Source: Deltaproteobacteria bacterium Ga0077539 (GTDB taxonomy: Bacteria; Myxococcota_A; Polyangia; Polyangiales; Ga0077539). From it: a DNA stretch of 64,000 nt. Under the pieces are notes generated by a model that saw only the letters and a program-made list of their open reading frames with translations, searched no databases and was not told the origin of the DNA. The stretch is taken from the NCBI GenBank assembly GCA_001465015.1, contig LNEO01000206.1, forward strand, positions 1 to 64,000, given 5' to 3'. Below are positions 49,954-57,877 of this stretch, piece after piece. Within the stretch, counting starts at the first letter, position 1. Each line of letters begins with the position of its first letter. The translations under genes were made by a program, and so were the position numbers.

Positions 49954-51003
49954 TCACCCCACCCTCCACTTCTCTCGAACATACTCACACAGTCGCCCCA
50001 TGGCATCGCTGCTCAACGCCGCGCCGTACGTCGCCGCTTCGAAGATCTCGATGGGCGAATACGCATACAACCCGAAGTAGAACGCGACTGCGAGTCGATA
50101 CAGCGCGTTGTCGGTCGTCCCGGCGCCCGCCGCGACGGTCTTCACCAGATTGCGCCCGTTGTAGATCTCGAGCGTCGTGCCCGATCGGCGAAAGATCATC
50201 AGGTTGGCCACGCCGTCGGTGAAGGTCCCGAAGCCTCCGTACGGAGGGCTCGCCTCTCTCACTCCGCCGCCCCACTGGCTGGCGGTTACGTCATCGCGCC
50301 CGATCCAGAAGCCATCGACGTAGTTCTTGTCGATCACGCGTTCGTACGACACGGTTCCTCCGCCGTAGCGGCGATACACGACCGCGACCGTGAAGTCCCC
50401 GAGCTCGTCGCCGTATCGAGACTCCATGAAGTCGTCGACGCCGTCGAACTTCACCGACGGAAGTCCGTTGAGCGCTCCTCGTTGAAACAGCGGTCGACTC
50501 GTGGATGTGCTCTGCGTGAAGTCGTTGCCGAGCGGACCACTGTCGACCCAGAGGCTCAGCGGCGTGTTGTTCTCTGCGTCCACGATCGCGTCGGCCTTCA
50601 GCCACCAACGCAGGTCCGCGAGCGAAGCGGGCGTGAACCGCGAGTATCGACGACGACGCGCCATCCCTTCGAGCCACACGCTCGCGGTGCTCTGATTGAT
50701 GGCGGTGCAACGAAAGCGCACGTACCGAAGCGGATTGCTCACCGTCCGTGCGAGCACGGCGCTGGAAACTCCGCTCGGCACACGAAACGTCGCCGCGGGA
50801 ATCCAGCCTTCCGAAGTTCGATTCGACATGCCCGTCAGCACCTCGACGAGCAGCCCGTTTGCGTCCGTCGCGGCCAATTCGAGGACGAGGTCGAGCTGAT
50901 CGAAGCACGACACGTCGATGGCCGCGTCGATCTCCTGCACGAGCTCGCTCATGGTGGAGTCGAGCGTGACGGGTGTCGGCGTGAACACGATCTCGAACGG
51001 CAT
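49954..51003 (-). CDS. Jelly-roll-like domain plus LamG/ConA-like lectin domain protein
   Basis: 349 aa. Residues about 1-118 are the domain shared with the next two genes (EIDAAIDVSCFDQLDLVLELA, GWIPAATFRV, LRYVRFRCTAI, VWLEGMARR). Residues about 125-349 resemble LamG/concanavalin-like modules: LADLRWWLKADAIVD, GLPSVKFDGVDDFMESRYG, DFTVAVVYRR, YSPIEIFEAATYGAALSSDAM. LamG modules bind or cleave glycans or mediate adhesion. There is no signal peptide, unusual for an adhesin unless it is exported by a contractile or other dedicated system. Confidence 0.72.
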   Translation of the reverse strand: MPFEIVFTPTPVTLDSTMSELVQEIDAAIDVSCFDQLDLVLELAATDANGLLVEVLTGMSNRTSEGWIPAATFRVPSGVSSAVLARTVSNPLRYVRFRCTAINQSTASVWLEGMARRRRYSRFTPASLADLRWWLKADAIVDAENNTPLSLWVDSGPLGNDFTQSTSTSRPLFQRGALNGLPSVKFDGVDDFMESRYGDELGDFTVAVVYRRYGGGTVSYERVIDKNYVDGFWIGRDDVTASQWGGGVREASPPYGGFGTFTDGVANLMIFRRSGTTLEIYNGRNLVKTVAAGAGTTDNALYRLAVAFYFGLYAYSPIEIFEAATYGAALSSDAMGRLCEYVREKWRVG

Positions 51004-51026
51004 GTCGACCTCGTCCTGCCTTCACG

Positions 51027-51374
51027 TCATCGCCACGAGCGCGCTAGCCCCGTGAGCGTAAACGATCCTCCTCCGCTGGTCACGCTGGCGGAGTACCGAA
51101 CATAGCGAAGGAAATTTCGAACCGTGACCTTCTGGTACGTTCCGGCGACGCTCACCGTGTCGAACGTCGCGGCCGTGACCCAACCCGCGCTCTGCTCCTT
51201 CTGCATCGCTGTGATGATCGAGACCGCCACCGTCGCGCCAGCGGCGAGCTGCTGAACGCCCAACATCAGGTCGAGCTCGTCGTAGCCCGAGACGTCGATC
51301 GCTTCTTCGAGCGTCATCTCTCCCGTGCTCGCCGCAGTGATCGGAAGGTCGCTGAACACGATCTCGTCAGCCAT
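51027..51374 (-). CDS. Stand-alone jelly-roll-like domain protein 1
   Basis: 115 aa consisting only of the domain that begins the LamG protein: TLEEAIDVSGYDELDLMLGVQ, VSIITAMQKEQSAGWVTAATF, FLRYVRYSASV, FTLTGLARSW. Strand-rich, with the final RYVRY...LTGLAR pattern reminiscent of F5/8C-like sugar-binding sandwiches (inference). No signal peptide. It lies 23 bp before the LamG gene. Confidence 0.68.
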   Translation of the reverse strand: MADEIVFSDLPITAASTGEMTLEEAIDVSGYDELDLMLGVQQLAAGATVAVSIITAMQKEQSAGWVTAATFDTVSVAGTYQKVTVRNFLRYVRYSASVTSGGGSFTLTGLARSWR

Positions 51375-51423
51375 GAAGCCCTCCGGATCGTGTGGCGTTC
51401 GCGTGGTTCAGCGCCGTCATGGG

Positions 51424-51816
51424 CTACAGCCTTCGTCCCATGCCAGAGATCATGATCGTCGCGTTCGTCACGGTCGTTAGCGTGATGCGATAGCGCATGT
51501 AGCGGAGCAGCGCCGAGCCGGCGGCTGGCAGCGGCAGCGCCTTCCACGAGTTGGCTGGTCCCGCTGCGGTGAACGATACCGATCCGCACATCACGCCGCC
51601 GCTGTACCAGCTCGCGTCGTCCACGAGGTTCTGCATCGAGGTGAAGATCTCGACGAGGACGCTGCCAAACGTTCCCGCGGACGAGAGCATGCCGACCTGA
51701 AGGTCGATCCGGTCCCACGCGCTGATGTCGATCGCCGTTCGAATGTCTTGCAGCGTCGGGTTCGGGCTCGTCGAACAAATGATCGGTTGTGGGGTGACAA
51801 TGATGACGTCCGCCAT
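51424..51816 (-). CDS. Stand-alone jelly-roll-like domain protein 2
   Basis: 130 aa from MADVIIVTPQ, third copy of the domain: DIRTAIDISAWDRIDLQVGML, VLVEIFTSMQNLVDDASWYSGG, LLRYMRYRITL, MISGMGRRL. It is the first gene of the three-paralogue run, and a plausible sigma-70 promoter lies about 90 bp upstream. Repeated small copies plus one LamG fusion suggest a structural or binding assembly built from the same module. Confidence 0.68.
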   Translation of the reverse strand: MADVIIVTPQPIICSTSPNPTLQDIRTAIDISAWDRIDLQVGMLSSAGTFGSVLVEIFTSMQNLVDDASWYSGGVMCGSVSFTAAGPANSWKALPLPAAGSALLRYMRYRITLTTVTNATIMISGMGRRL

Positions 51817-52127
51817 GATCCGTCTCCGTGTGTTGGCGAGGGATCGCAGCGGCGCTCGTCGCAGCTTGCCCGCCCTCTGCTCGATCGTGTTCTGGACGTG
51901 GATTGCAGCGCGAGGAAGAACGCCCGTCAAGACGAATGGCACGTTTTTTTGCTTAATCCTATTGGTGGAGCTACTCGATGACCCAAAGCACTGTGATTTC
52001 AATGCGCTTTCGCAGTCTGTCTTCGAAGCCGTCGCTCGAGAGGTCGAAGTCGAGACGTCGGGCAGCAATCGTGCACCGCAGCAGGCGCGATTCTCGAGTG
52101 CTCGGACAACAGCCGCGCACCCCCTGA
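51817..52127. other. Intergenic region, 311 bp, right edge of the island
   Basis: No gene is supported. It contains the candidate promoter for the minus-strand run and an A/T-rich patch (acgttttttt near 51951) uncommon in this genome. It ends at the FG-GAP stop codon. Confidence 0.55.
51902..51930 (-). promoter_or_regulatory. Candidate sigma-70 promoter for the jelly-roll/LamG genes
   Basis: On the minus strand, TTGACG (51930-51925) is followed after 17 bp by TGCAAT (51907-51902). The leader to the ATG at 51816 would be about 80 nt. The -35 is good and the -10 weak, so this is suggestive only. Confidence 0.35.
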
Positions 52128-54380
52128 TCACGGCGCGAACGACAGTCCGAACCTCTGGTCAACCCGGTCGCCCACCCACACGAAGTCCGCGCTGGGCTGC
52201 GGAGTAAACGAGATGCGCCCGCGATATACGACCGCTCGGCCGACAGCCGCGAGCGTGCTCGCGAACGACGCCGAACCCACGATCAGCTCGGCCCGTCCGT
52301 CTCCAGTCCCGTCCGGGACCAACGCGACCGCGCCGCCGAAGCCTTCGTTGGCCTGCGTTCCCGCGACGAAGCCTGTGCGGAGCATCGTCGTGCCCGACAG
52401 CGTCGGCGTGCCGAACACGACGGTCACACGGCCCGAAGCGATGCTCGACACCACGGCTCGCGGCGCGCCCACGACGAGGTCGCACACGCCGCCTCCGTCG
52501 ATGTCGCGCCCGGCCGCGAGCGAGGTTCCGAGCGCGTCCGCGCCCCCCGCGCTGACGCGAATCGTGAACCGCGCGAGCGGCGGCGTCGCGCTCCCGAGGT
52601 ACACGAGGTACTCGCCAGCGCCGCTCGTCGCGCCGGGCGCACCAACAATCAAGTCGTCCCTCCCGTCGCTGTTGAGATCACCGCACGCGAGCGCAGCGCC
52701 GAAGCGCCCGTTCGCGAGCGCGCCGTTGATCGACTCGACCGACGCGGCCGAGTCGGCCACCCATCGATAGATCAACACGCGACCCTCGGCCGGGCTCAAC
52801 GTGCCTGTGTCTGGCGCGCCGATCACGATCTCTTTGATTCCGTCGCCGTCGAGGTCGCACGCTGAGACGGCGCGACCGAAGTCTCTCGCGCTCGCAGGAG
52901 CAGGGATCACCGCCGCGGGTGGAGCGCTGCCCAACAGCGGCCGCCCCCGTACGACGAGCGCGGACTGTGTCCCGCCTACGAGGATCTCTTCGTCGCCGTC
53001 TGCATCGAGGTCGCCGAGCGCTGCGAGCGAGCGTCCATGGTTGGCCGCGACCGTCGCGCCGACACGCGCGAGAGACAGCGCGTTCATGAGGCTGTTGCCG
53101 CCGTGAACGATGATCAATTGTCCCGTGGTGCCCGGTGCGCCGGCCTCGCCCACGACGAGGTCCACGTTTCCGTCGCCGTCGAAGTCTGCGACTGTTTGTG
53201 AGCTTCCGAATCCCGAGTCTGCCGCGCCCGCGAGCCACGCGCTGTCCTCGTTCGCGGGCCATGTGTTCGGCATGGTCGCTCGATGGTTGAACGCTGCGAC
53301 CGCGCCGATCGAACGACCCACCGGCGCCGTGGACGCCGTCCCCATTCCCACTGCGAGGTCGACGGCGCCGTTGTCGTCGAGGTCGAGCGCTGGTGCCTCT
53401 GCGCAGCCCGTCCCGCTCACCCATAGCGGTCGCATCACGCTCGCGCGGCTCGGGTCGGGCGCTCCATCGACGAACGGCATCACCTGCCAGTACAGCCGCT
53501 GCGGGCGCGTTTGTAGATCCAGCGCCGGCGTCCATCGATCGATCTGCGCAGACGCTTCGATCGTTCCTGCGGCGCACGTTCGACTGGTGCAAACGCGAAT
53601 GTGCGCGGGTTCGCCCGGCCCGAAGCGCCACCGAAACAACGGTCGCCGCCCGCGAACGACCTCGCCCGCGCGCGGTGAGAGCAACACCGGCGGAGGAGCG
53701 AGCACGACGTCCGGCGCATCCGCGGTTGGTTGATCCGTCGCGACGTCCGTCGCAATCACGTCGGACGCGACGTCCATCGCGGCGCTACGGTCCTCGGTGA
53801 CCACGTCGCGCCGCGGTGGTAGCACATCCATGTTCGCTCCGCCGTCCCGCGGAACAGGCGCCACCAAGGGATCGACGCACATCGCGTCGTCGCTGCACGT
53901 CTGGCTGCGCTCTTCGCAAAACGTCGAGATCGTGCACGACGCGAGCGGCGTTCGCGTGCACGAGTCGCTCGGCGCCCCGCAGCGCACGGGGAGAAACACG
54001 CGCTGAACGTTGCTCGCGCCGCGCACGAACCCGAAGCGCAGCCTCCGCGAAAACGACACCGCGGGCGCCGACGTGGTCGCTTCGAGGCGCGCGAGCAAGA
54101 GCACGTCGACGAGGTCTGTGCCGTTCCATCCAGACGGGGGTCGGACGCCGAAGGACGCATAGAAGCTCTCGGTTGTGCCGGGACCTCCGTGCGTCCAGCT
54201 CGTCGCGCATCGAGCAGGGTCGATCGCGTCTCCCTGACGAGCGACGCACACGCGAAGCTCGAAGCGCCGCGCTGGGTCTGCGTCGGTCTCGACGATGACC
54301 TCGACCACCGTCGCAGGCGACCTGCACGCCGCGACGAAGAGCGCGGTCGCGAGGACACCGTGCCGCGCGCTACGTCTCAT
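52128..54380 (-). CDS. FG-GAP repeat lipoprotein
   Basis: 750 aa from MRRSARHGVL with lipobox FVAAC (C19). A domain with Cys (CEERSQTCSDDAMC) follows, then an Asp/Val linker. The C-terminal half has at least five FG-GAP units, each with a calcium-loop-like DxDGDGxxDLVVG (DFDGDGNVDLVVGEAG, DLDADGDEEILVGG, DLDGDGIKEIVIGAPD, DLNSDGRDDLIVGAPG), as in integrin-alpha propellers. It is a surface lipoprotein, probably calcium-stabilised and adhesive. Its last codons (VDQRFGLSFAP) contain the right direct repeat of the island. Confidence 0.87.
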   Translation of the reverse strand: MRRSARHGVLATALFVAACRSPATVVEVIVETDADPARRFELRVCVARQGDAIDPARCATSWTHGGPGTTESFYASFGVRPPSGWNGTDLVDVLLLARLEATTSAPAVSFSRRLRFGFVRGASNVQRVFLPVRCGAPSDSCTRTPLASCTISTFCEERSQTCSDDAMCVDPLVAPVPRDGGANMDVLPPRRDVVTEDRSAAMDVASDVIATDVATDQPTADAPDVVLAPPPVLLSPRAGEVVRGRRPLFRWRFGPGEPAHIRVCTSRTCAAGTIEASAQIDRWTPALDLQTRPQRLYWQVMPFVDGAPDPSRASVMRPLWVSGTGCAEAPALDLDDNGAVDLAVGMGTASTAPVGRSIGAVAAFNHRATMPNTWPANEDSAWLAGAADSGFGSSQTVADFDGDGNVDLVVGEAGAPGTTGQLIIVHGGNSLMNALSLARVGATVAANHGRSLAALGDLDADGDEEILVGGTQSALVVRGRPLLGSAPPAAVIPAPASARDFGRAVSACDLDGDGIKEIVIGAPDTGTLSPAEGRVLIYRWVADSAASVESINGALANGRFGAALACGDLNSDGRDDLIVGAPGATSGAGEYLVYLGSATPPLARFTIRVSAGGADALGTSLAAGRDIDGGGVCDLVVGAPRAVVSSIASGRVTVVFGTPTLSGTTMLRTGFVAGTQANEGFGGAVALVPDGTGDGRAELIVGSASFASTLAAVGRAVVYRGRISFTPQPSADFVWVGDRVDQRFGLSFAP
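52135..52164. repeat. Island-flanking direct repeat, right copy (3' end of FG-GAP gene)
   Basis: 30-bp sequence matching 45860-45889 at 29 of 30 positions, within the last codons of the FG-GAP lipoprotein gene. Duplication of a gene's 3' end at the far side of an inserted segment is the classic footprint of site-specific integration, but no integrase gene is present. Confidence 0.8.
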
Positions 54381-54543
54381 CGAAGGCCCTTCGCCGCCCA
54401 TGCGCTCGCGACGCCGCGCGACACGATGCGAGTGCTCACCATCGCGTGAAGGCTATCACCGCGCTGACATCGAAGCGCTCGCGGGGCTTCGACGCGACGA
54501 AGATCGTGCTACCTTTGGAAGCGGACGGCGCAGTCGAGGACGC

Positions 54544-55329
54544 ATGGGAGACGCAAAGCGATCACCACAGCAAGGCCCTTTTCGCGCAGAGCAGCTGAGC
54601 GAAGGGGATCGGTACGAGCTGTCATCGGGCCACGCGATCTATTGCGCTCCATCGGGCGGGCGGCACGGGGGAGCCAACGCCGTCGGCGCGCTGGTGCTCG
54701 GAACCGACCCGAAGGTGACCGAAGTCGGGATCGACGTGGGCTACAGCTCGAAGACCGACGAGCTCCGCGCGCCCGACGTCTCCGTGGGAAACGTCCCCAA
54801 CGAGCCAGGCTGGGTGAAGGGCGCTCCTCCGTTGGCTTTGGAGTATGCCGACCGAGGCACCGACGAGTCCGAGCTCGCCGACAAGATCCGCTCGTTGCTC
54901 GACGCGGGCACGCGCTGGGTGTGGGTCGTGAGGCTCACGGGGGCACGACGCGTGGACGTCTACCAGAAGGACCAGACGCCGAGCACCCGCCGCGAGGGCG
55001 AGTCGCTCGAGGCTTCTGTTCGCAACCTCCTGCAGCGTGGAGGGCTCCCCGCTCTCGATCAGGCGCTCGCGAACAGCCACGAAGCGGGTTTGGAGAAGGG
55101 TCGCGTCGAGGGCCACGTCGAGGGTCGCGTTGAGGGTCGCGTCGAGGGTCGCGTCGAGGGTCGCGTCGAGGGGCAGGCGCTCGCGCTGAGAGAGTCGATC
55201 GCGACGGTCTCCGCTGCGTTCGGCGTCCCGCTGGACGCCCCGAAGGAGGCGCGGCTCGCTGCCTCGTCGGTGAGCGAACTCAAGGCGCTCTTCGAGGCGC
55301 TGCTCCGCGAGCGCGCCTGGCCCGAGTGA
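54544..55329 (+). CDS. Uma2/DUF820-like protein with VEGR repeats
   Basis: 261 aa from MGDAKRSPQQ. Residues about 15-150 follow the Uma2/DUF820 restriction-endonuclease-like fold: RYELSSGHAIYC, GIDVGYSSKTDELRAPDVSV, LALEYADRGTDESELADKIRSLLDAGTRWVWVV. The expected Asp of PDV and Glu of LALEY are in place, although the nuclease core is not certain. A charged segment follows with six VEGR/VEGH units, then a helical C-terminus. Uma2-like genes are common, scattered, and mostly of unknown function. Confidence 0.75.
   Translation: MGDAKRSPQQGPFRAEQLSEGDRYELSSGHAIYCAPSGGRHGGANAVGALVLGTDPKVTEVGIDVGYSSKTDELRAPDVSVGNVPNEPGWVKGAPPLALEYADRGTDESELADKIRSLLDAGTRWVWVVRLTGARRVDVYQKDQTPSTRREGESLEASVRNLLQRGGLPALDQALANSHEAGLEKGRVEGHVEGRVEGRVEGRVEGRVEGQALALRESIATVSAAFGVPLDAPKEARLAASSVSELKALFEALLRERAWPE
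55099..55172 (+). repeat. 12-bp tandem repeat encoding VEGR
   Basis: About six copies of a 12-bp unit (ggtcgcgtcgag) in frame. Nearly identical copies imply recent expansion; length changes would be in frame. Confidence 0.9.
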
Positions 55330-55374
55330 AGGCGCGACCGAAGCGCGACAGCCGAGCTGGGTTTCGCTGAGCGC

Positions 55375-56556
55375 TCATTCGCTCTCCCTTCGCGACATCG
55401 CCGTGTACGCGAGGTGCCCGCTCTGGTGTGCGCCGAACAGCGCGACCGTGGCCTCGACGATCGAGCCGCGATCATCGGGACCCCACGAGGCTCGCACGCG
55501 GCCGTGGGCCCGCCCGAGCACCGAGCCGAGGTAGCGAAACAGCGGCTCGAATTGCTCAGCGTCGATCTTCGCCATCGAGAGCTTGTCTTCTTGGGGCGCG
55601 AGCGGACGAATCATCAACGACAAGCCGTCGGCCTTCACCACCGCGGGGTGGGCGTCGATCGCCGAGAGCGCCGCGCGCGCCGCGATCAACGCCTTGTGCT
55701 TCAGGGCGCCCTCTTTCATGTCGAACAGCCACGGCGGCTCGTCGGGCTCGATCGGCGCGACGACGACCGCCGCGCGAAAGTGCCCGAGGCTGCCGTTTCC
55801 TGCGACGCGAAACGCCACGTCGTCGACGCGGTAGGAGCCGTGCGGTCGCTCGGCGATCGCCGGGTAGCACGCGGCGATTTCGCGCGCGAGCTGATCGACC
55901 TTCTTCGCGCGATCCTTCGTGAGCGAGAGGTACCGGTCGCCTCGGATGAATTCGTGTGCCTCGTACTCGACGTCCGTCCTCGCCGCGGTGCGCGCCCGCA
56001 GAAAGTCGTCGTACTTGCGCGCTTCGACCTTCGAGAGCAGCGCGCGTACGGGCTTGGGCGCATCGACCCGCTCGTCGGTGAGGTAGCCGTCGAGCACCGC
56101 GTCGATCCAGACGAGGTTCTGCACGGGATGGCCGCCGCGAGAGGCTCCCGCGAGCAGCGCGCTCGTCGCGAGCCGAAGCACGTCGTCGACGAGCGGTCCT
56201 TCGCGCACGGCGTCGAAGTCGTTGATCCAGAACCGCGCCTCGCCGCGCTTCCACGGGGGCTCTCGGTCTGCGCGAAGGGCGCCAAAATTCTCCGCGTGCG
56301 CGTCGCCGACGATCCACCCGCTGGCCGACAGCTCGCCGACGATCGGGCGCACCTGGCGCAACGCCCGCTCGAAGAACCCGAGCGACCCCCGAAAGAACCC
56401 GAACGCGCTCTCGCACATCTTCGCGCGCTTCTTCGAGAGCAGCCACGGCCGCGCGTCGTCGCCTTCTCTCGTGCGAATGCAATCGAGCCCCTCGATCAGC
56501 GCGCGATCACCGTCGAACTGGAGCTTCGCGAGCGCCCATGCGTCGCCTCGTGCCAT
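55375..56556 (-). CDS. DUF2252 kinase-like protein
   Basis: 393 aa matching DUF2252: MCESAFGFFRGS, GWIVGDAHAENFGAL (the GDxHxxNFG catalytic-loop-like motif), ARFWINDFDAVREGPLVDDVLRLATS (the DFD motif), and FDMKEGALKHKAL. The motifs resemble those of aminoglycoside-phosphotransferase-type kinases. The substrate is unknown. It is convergent with the Uma2-like gene and 60 bp upstream of the yggX-like gene's end, in the same direction. Confidence 0.85.
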   Translation of the reverse strand: MARGDAWALAKLQFDGDRALIEGLDCIRTREGDDARPWLLSKKRAKMCESAFGFFRGSLGFFERALRQVRPIVGELSASGWIVGDAHAENFGALRADREPPWKRGEARFWINDFDAVREGPLVDDVLRLATSALLAGASRGGHPVQNLVWIDAVLDGYLTDERVDAPKPVRALLSKVEARKYDDFLRARTAARTDVEYEAHEFIRGDRYLSLTKDRAKKVDQLAREIAACYPAIAERPHGSYRVDDVAFRVAGNGSLGHFRAAVVVAPIEPDEPPWLFDMKEGALKHKALIAARAALSAIDAHPAVVKADGLSLMIRPLAPQEDKLSMAKIDAEQFEPLFRYLGSVLGRAHGRVRASWGPDDRGSIVEATVALFGAHQSGHLAYTAMSRRESE

Positions 56557-56616
56557 GGCTCACGATACGCGATTGATCGCGTTGCCCACAGCCCGCGCAC
56601 TCGCTTCGGTCGAGCG

Positions 56617-56910
56617 CTACTCCTTCTTCTCTGCCGGCGGCGTCCAGGCGGTGTCCGCGAGGTTGCCCTCTTTGTAGCCGAAGTAGATCGCGCACTGGTC
56701 CATCATGAACTTCTGCCCAGCGGCCGTCGCGAGGTCGACGCGGTAGGTGTTGATGAACTTCACCGAGTCCTTCAGCCACTGCTCCCACCCCTGCTGAGAG
56801 ACCTCGTTGTAGAGCTGCTGCCCGAACTCGTTGCGATACGGAGGGCGCTTCATCCCTGGCAGCTTCTCGCCGAGCTTCTTGCATTGGACCATGCGAACTT
56901 CGTCAGCCAT
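56617..56910 (-). CDS. yggX: YggX-family Fe(II)/oxidative-damage protein
   Basis: 97 aa. It aligns by eye with YggX: an early Cys in VQCKKLGEKLPGM, then PPYRNEFGQQLYNEVSQQGWEQWLKDSVKFINTYRVDL and a short acidic tail. YggX proteins help protect iron-sulfur clusters from oxidative damage, in the cytoplasm. It lies 33 bp after the SDR gene in the same direction and may be co-transcribed. Confidence 0.87.
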   Translation of the reverse strand: MADEVRMVQCKKLGEKLPGMKRPPYRNEFGQQLYNEVSQQGWEQWLKDSVKFINTYRVDLATAAGQKFMMDQCAIYFGYKEGNLADTAWTPPAEKKE

Positions 56911-56943
56911 CGCGGATCGTCTTCCTTTCGAACACTGAAGGCG

Positions 56944-57804
56944 TCACAGCCTCGAGAGATCATCGAATCTCCGCGCGATCTCGCGCGGGTCCCAGAGCGA
57001 GCGCGGATCGTCGAGCACCGCGCCCTCGCTCTCTATCACACGGTAGACGCTGACCTTCGCGCCTGCCACCGAGAGCACTTCGCCCGTCAGCTCGCCGCAC
57101 AGCTTCGAGCTCAAGAACACCGCGACCGGCGCGACGAACTGCGCGCCGTAGCTCTCTTCGGGCATGCCCTGAAACATCGGCAGCTCTTCGGTCATCCTCG
57201 TGCGCGCCACCGGAGCGATCGCGTTGACGCGCACCGCTTGCTTCTTCAGCTCGATCGCCAAGGTGCGCGTGAGGCCATAGACCGCCCCGCTCGCCGCCGA
57301 CGCGTTGAGCTGCCCGTAGTTGCCGAAGAGCCCCGCGATCGACGTGCACAGCACGATGTGCCCGCCGCGCCGCTGCTGCGCGAACACCCTGGCCGCCGCC
57401 TGCGCTGGCAAGAGGGCGCCCTTGACGTTGTTGCGATAGACCTCGTCGAACGAGGCCTCGTCCATCTTGAGCGCGGTCTTGTCGCGGGCGATCCCCGCCA
57501 TGCACACGAGCACGTCGAGCCCGCCGTAGGTGCTGCTCGCCAGGTCGATCAGCGCCTGCGCCGTCGCGGCGTCCGAGACGTCACCGACGTGAGCGACCGC
57601 TGAACCGCCGTTCAAGATGATTTCGTGTGCGACGTCGTTGGCGGGGCCAGGGTCGCTCCCGCCGCCGTCCTTGGCGCACCCGAGGTCGTTGACCACGACG
57701 CGCGCGCCGTGGCGCGCGAAGGCGAGGGCGATCGCGCGGCCGATTCCTCGGCCGGCGCCGGTGACGACCGCGACCTTGTCGCGCATGAGCAACCCGTCGG
57801 ACAT
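56944..57804 (-). CDS. Short-chain dehydrogenase/reductase lacking the catalytic Tyr-Lys pair
   Basis: 286 aa from MSDGLLMRDK (ATG 57786 is an alternative). The NAD(P) motif VTGAGRGIGRAIA and NDLG/GDVSD and CMAGIARD blocks are typical of multifunctional-protein-type SDRs. The catalytic Ser is present (IVLCTSIAG). The usual NYxxSK region reads NASAASGAVYGLT, so the YxxxK Tyr and Lys are replaced by Ala and Ser. It may be a pseudoenzyme or use a different mechanism. It is divergent from the NADH dehydrogenase gene. Confidence 0.83.
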   Translation of the reverse strand: MSDGLLMRDKVAVVTGAGRGIGRAIALAFARHGARVVVNDLGCAKDGGGSDPGPANDVAHEIILNGGSAVAHVGDVSDAATAQALIDLASSTYGGLDVLVCMAGIARDKTALKMDEASFDEVYRNNVKGALLPAQAAARVFAQQRRGGHIVLCTSIAGLFGNYGQLNASAASGAVYGLTRTLAIELKKQAVRVNAIAPVARTRMTEELPMFQGMPEESYGAQFVAPVAVFLSSKLCGELTGEVLSVAGAKVSVYRVIESEGAVLDDPRSLWDPREIARRFDDLSRL

Positions 57805-57877
57805 CTTCGAGCGAGCGCGGTGTACCACGCTCGGGGCCTTTTCGCAGGACGAGAACGCCCCTATCCTCGTGAGCGCC

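Noticed and set aside
45860-52164. A complete integrative element or prophage
   Set aside because: No integrase, relaxase, replication or structural phage gene is present; only the repeats and gene content hint at mobility.
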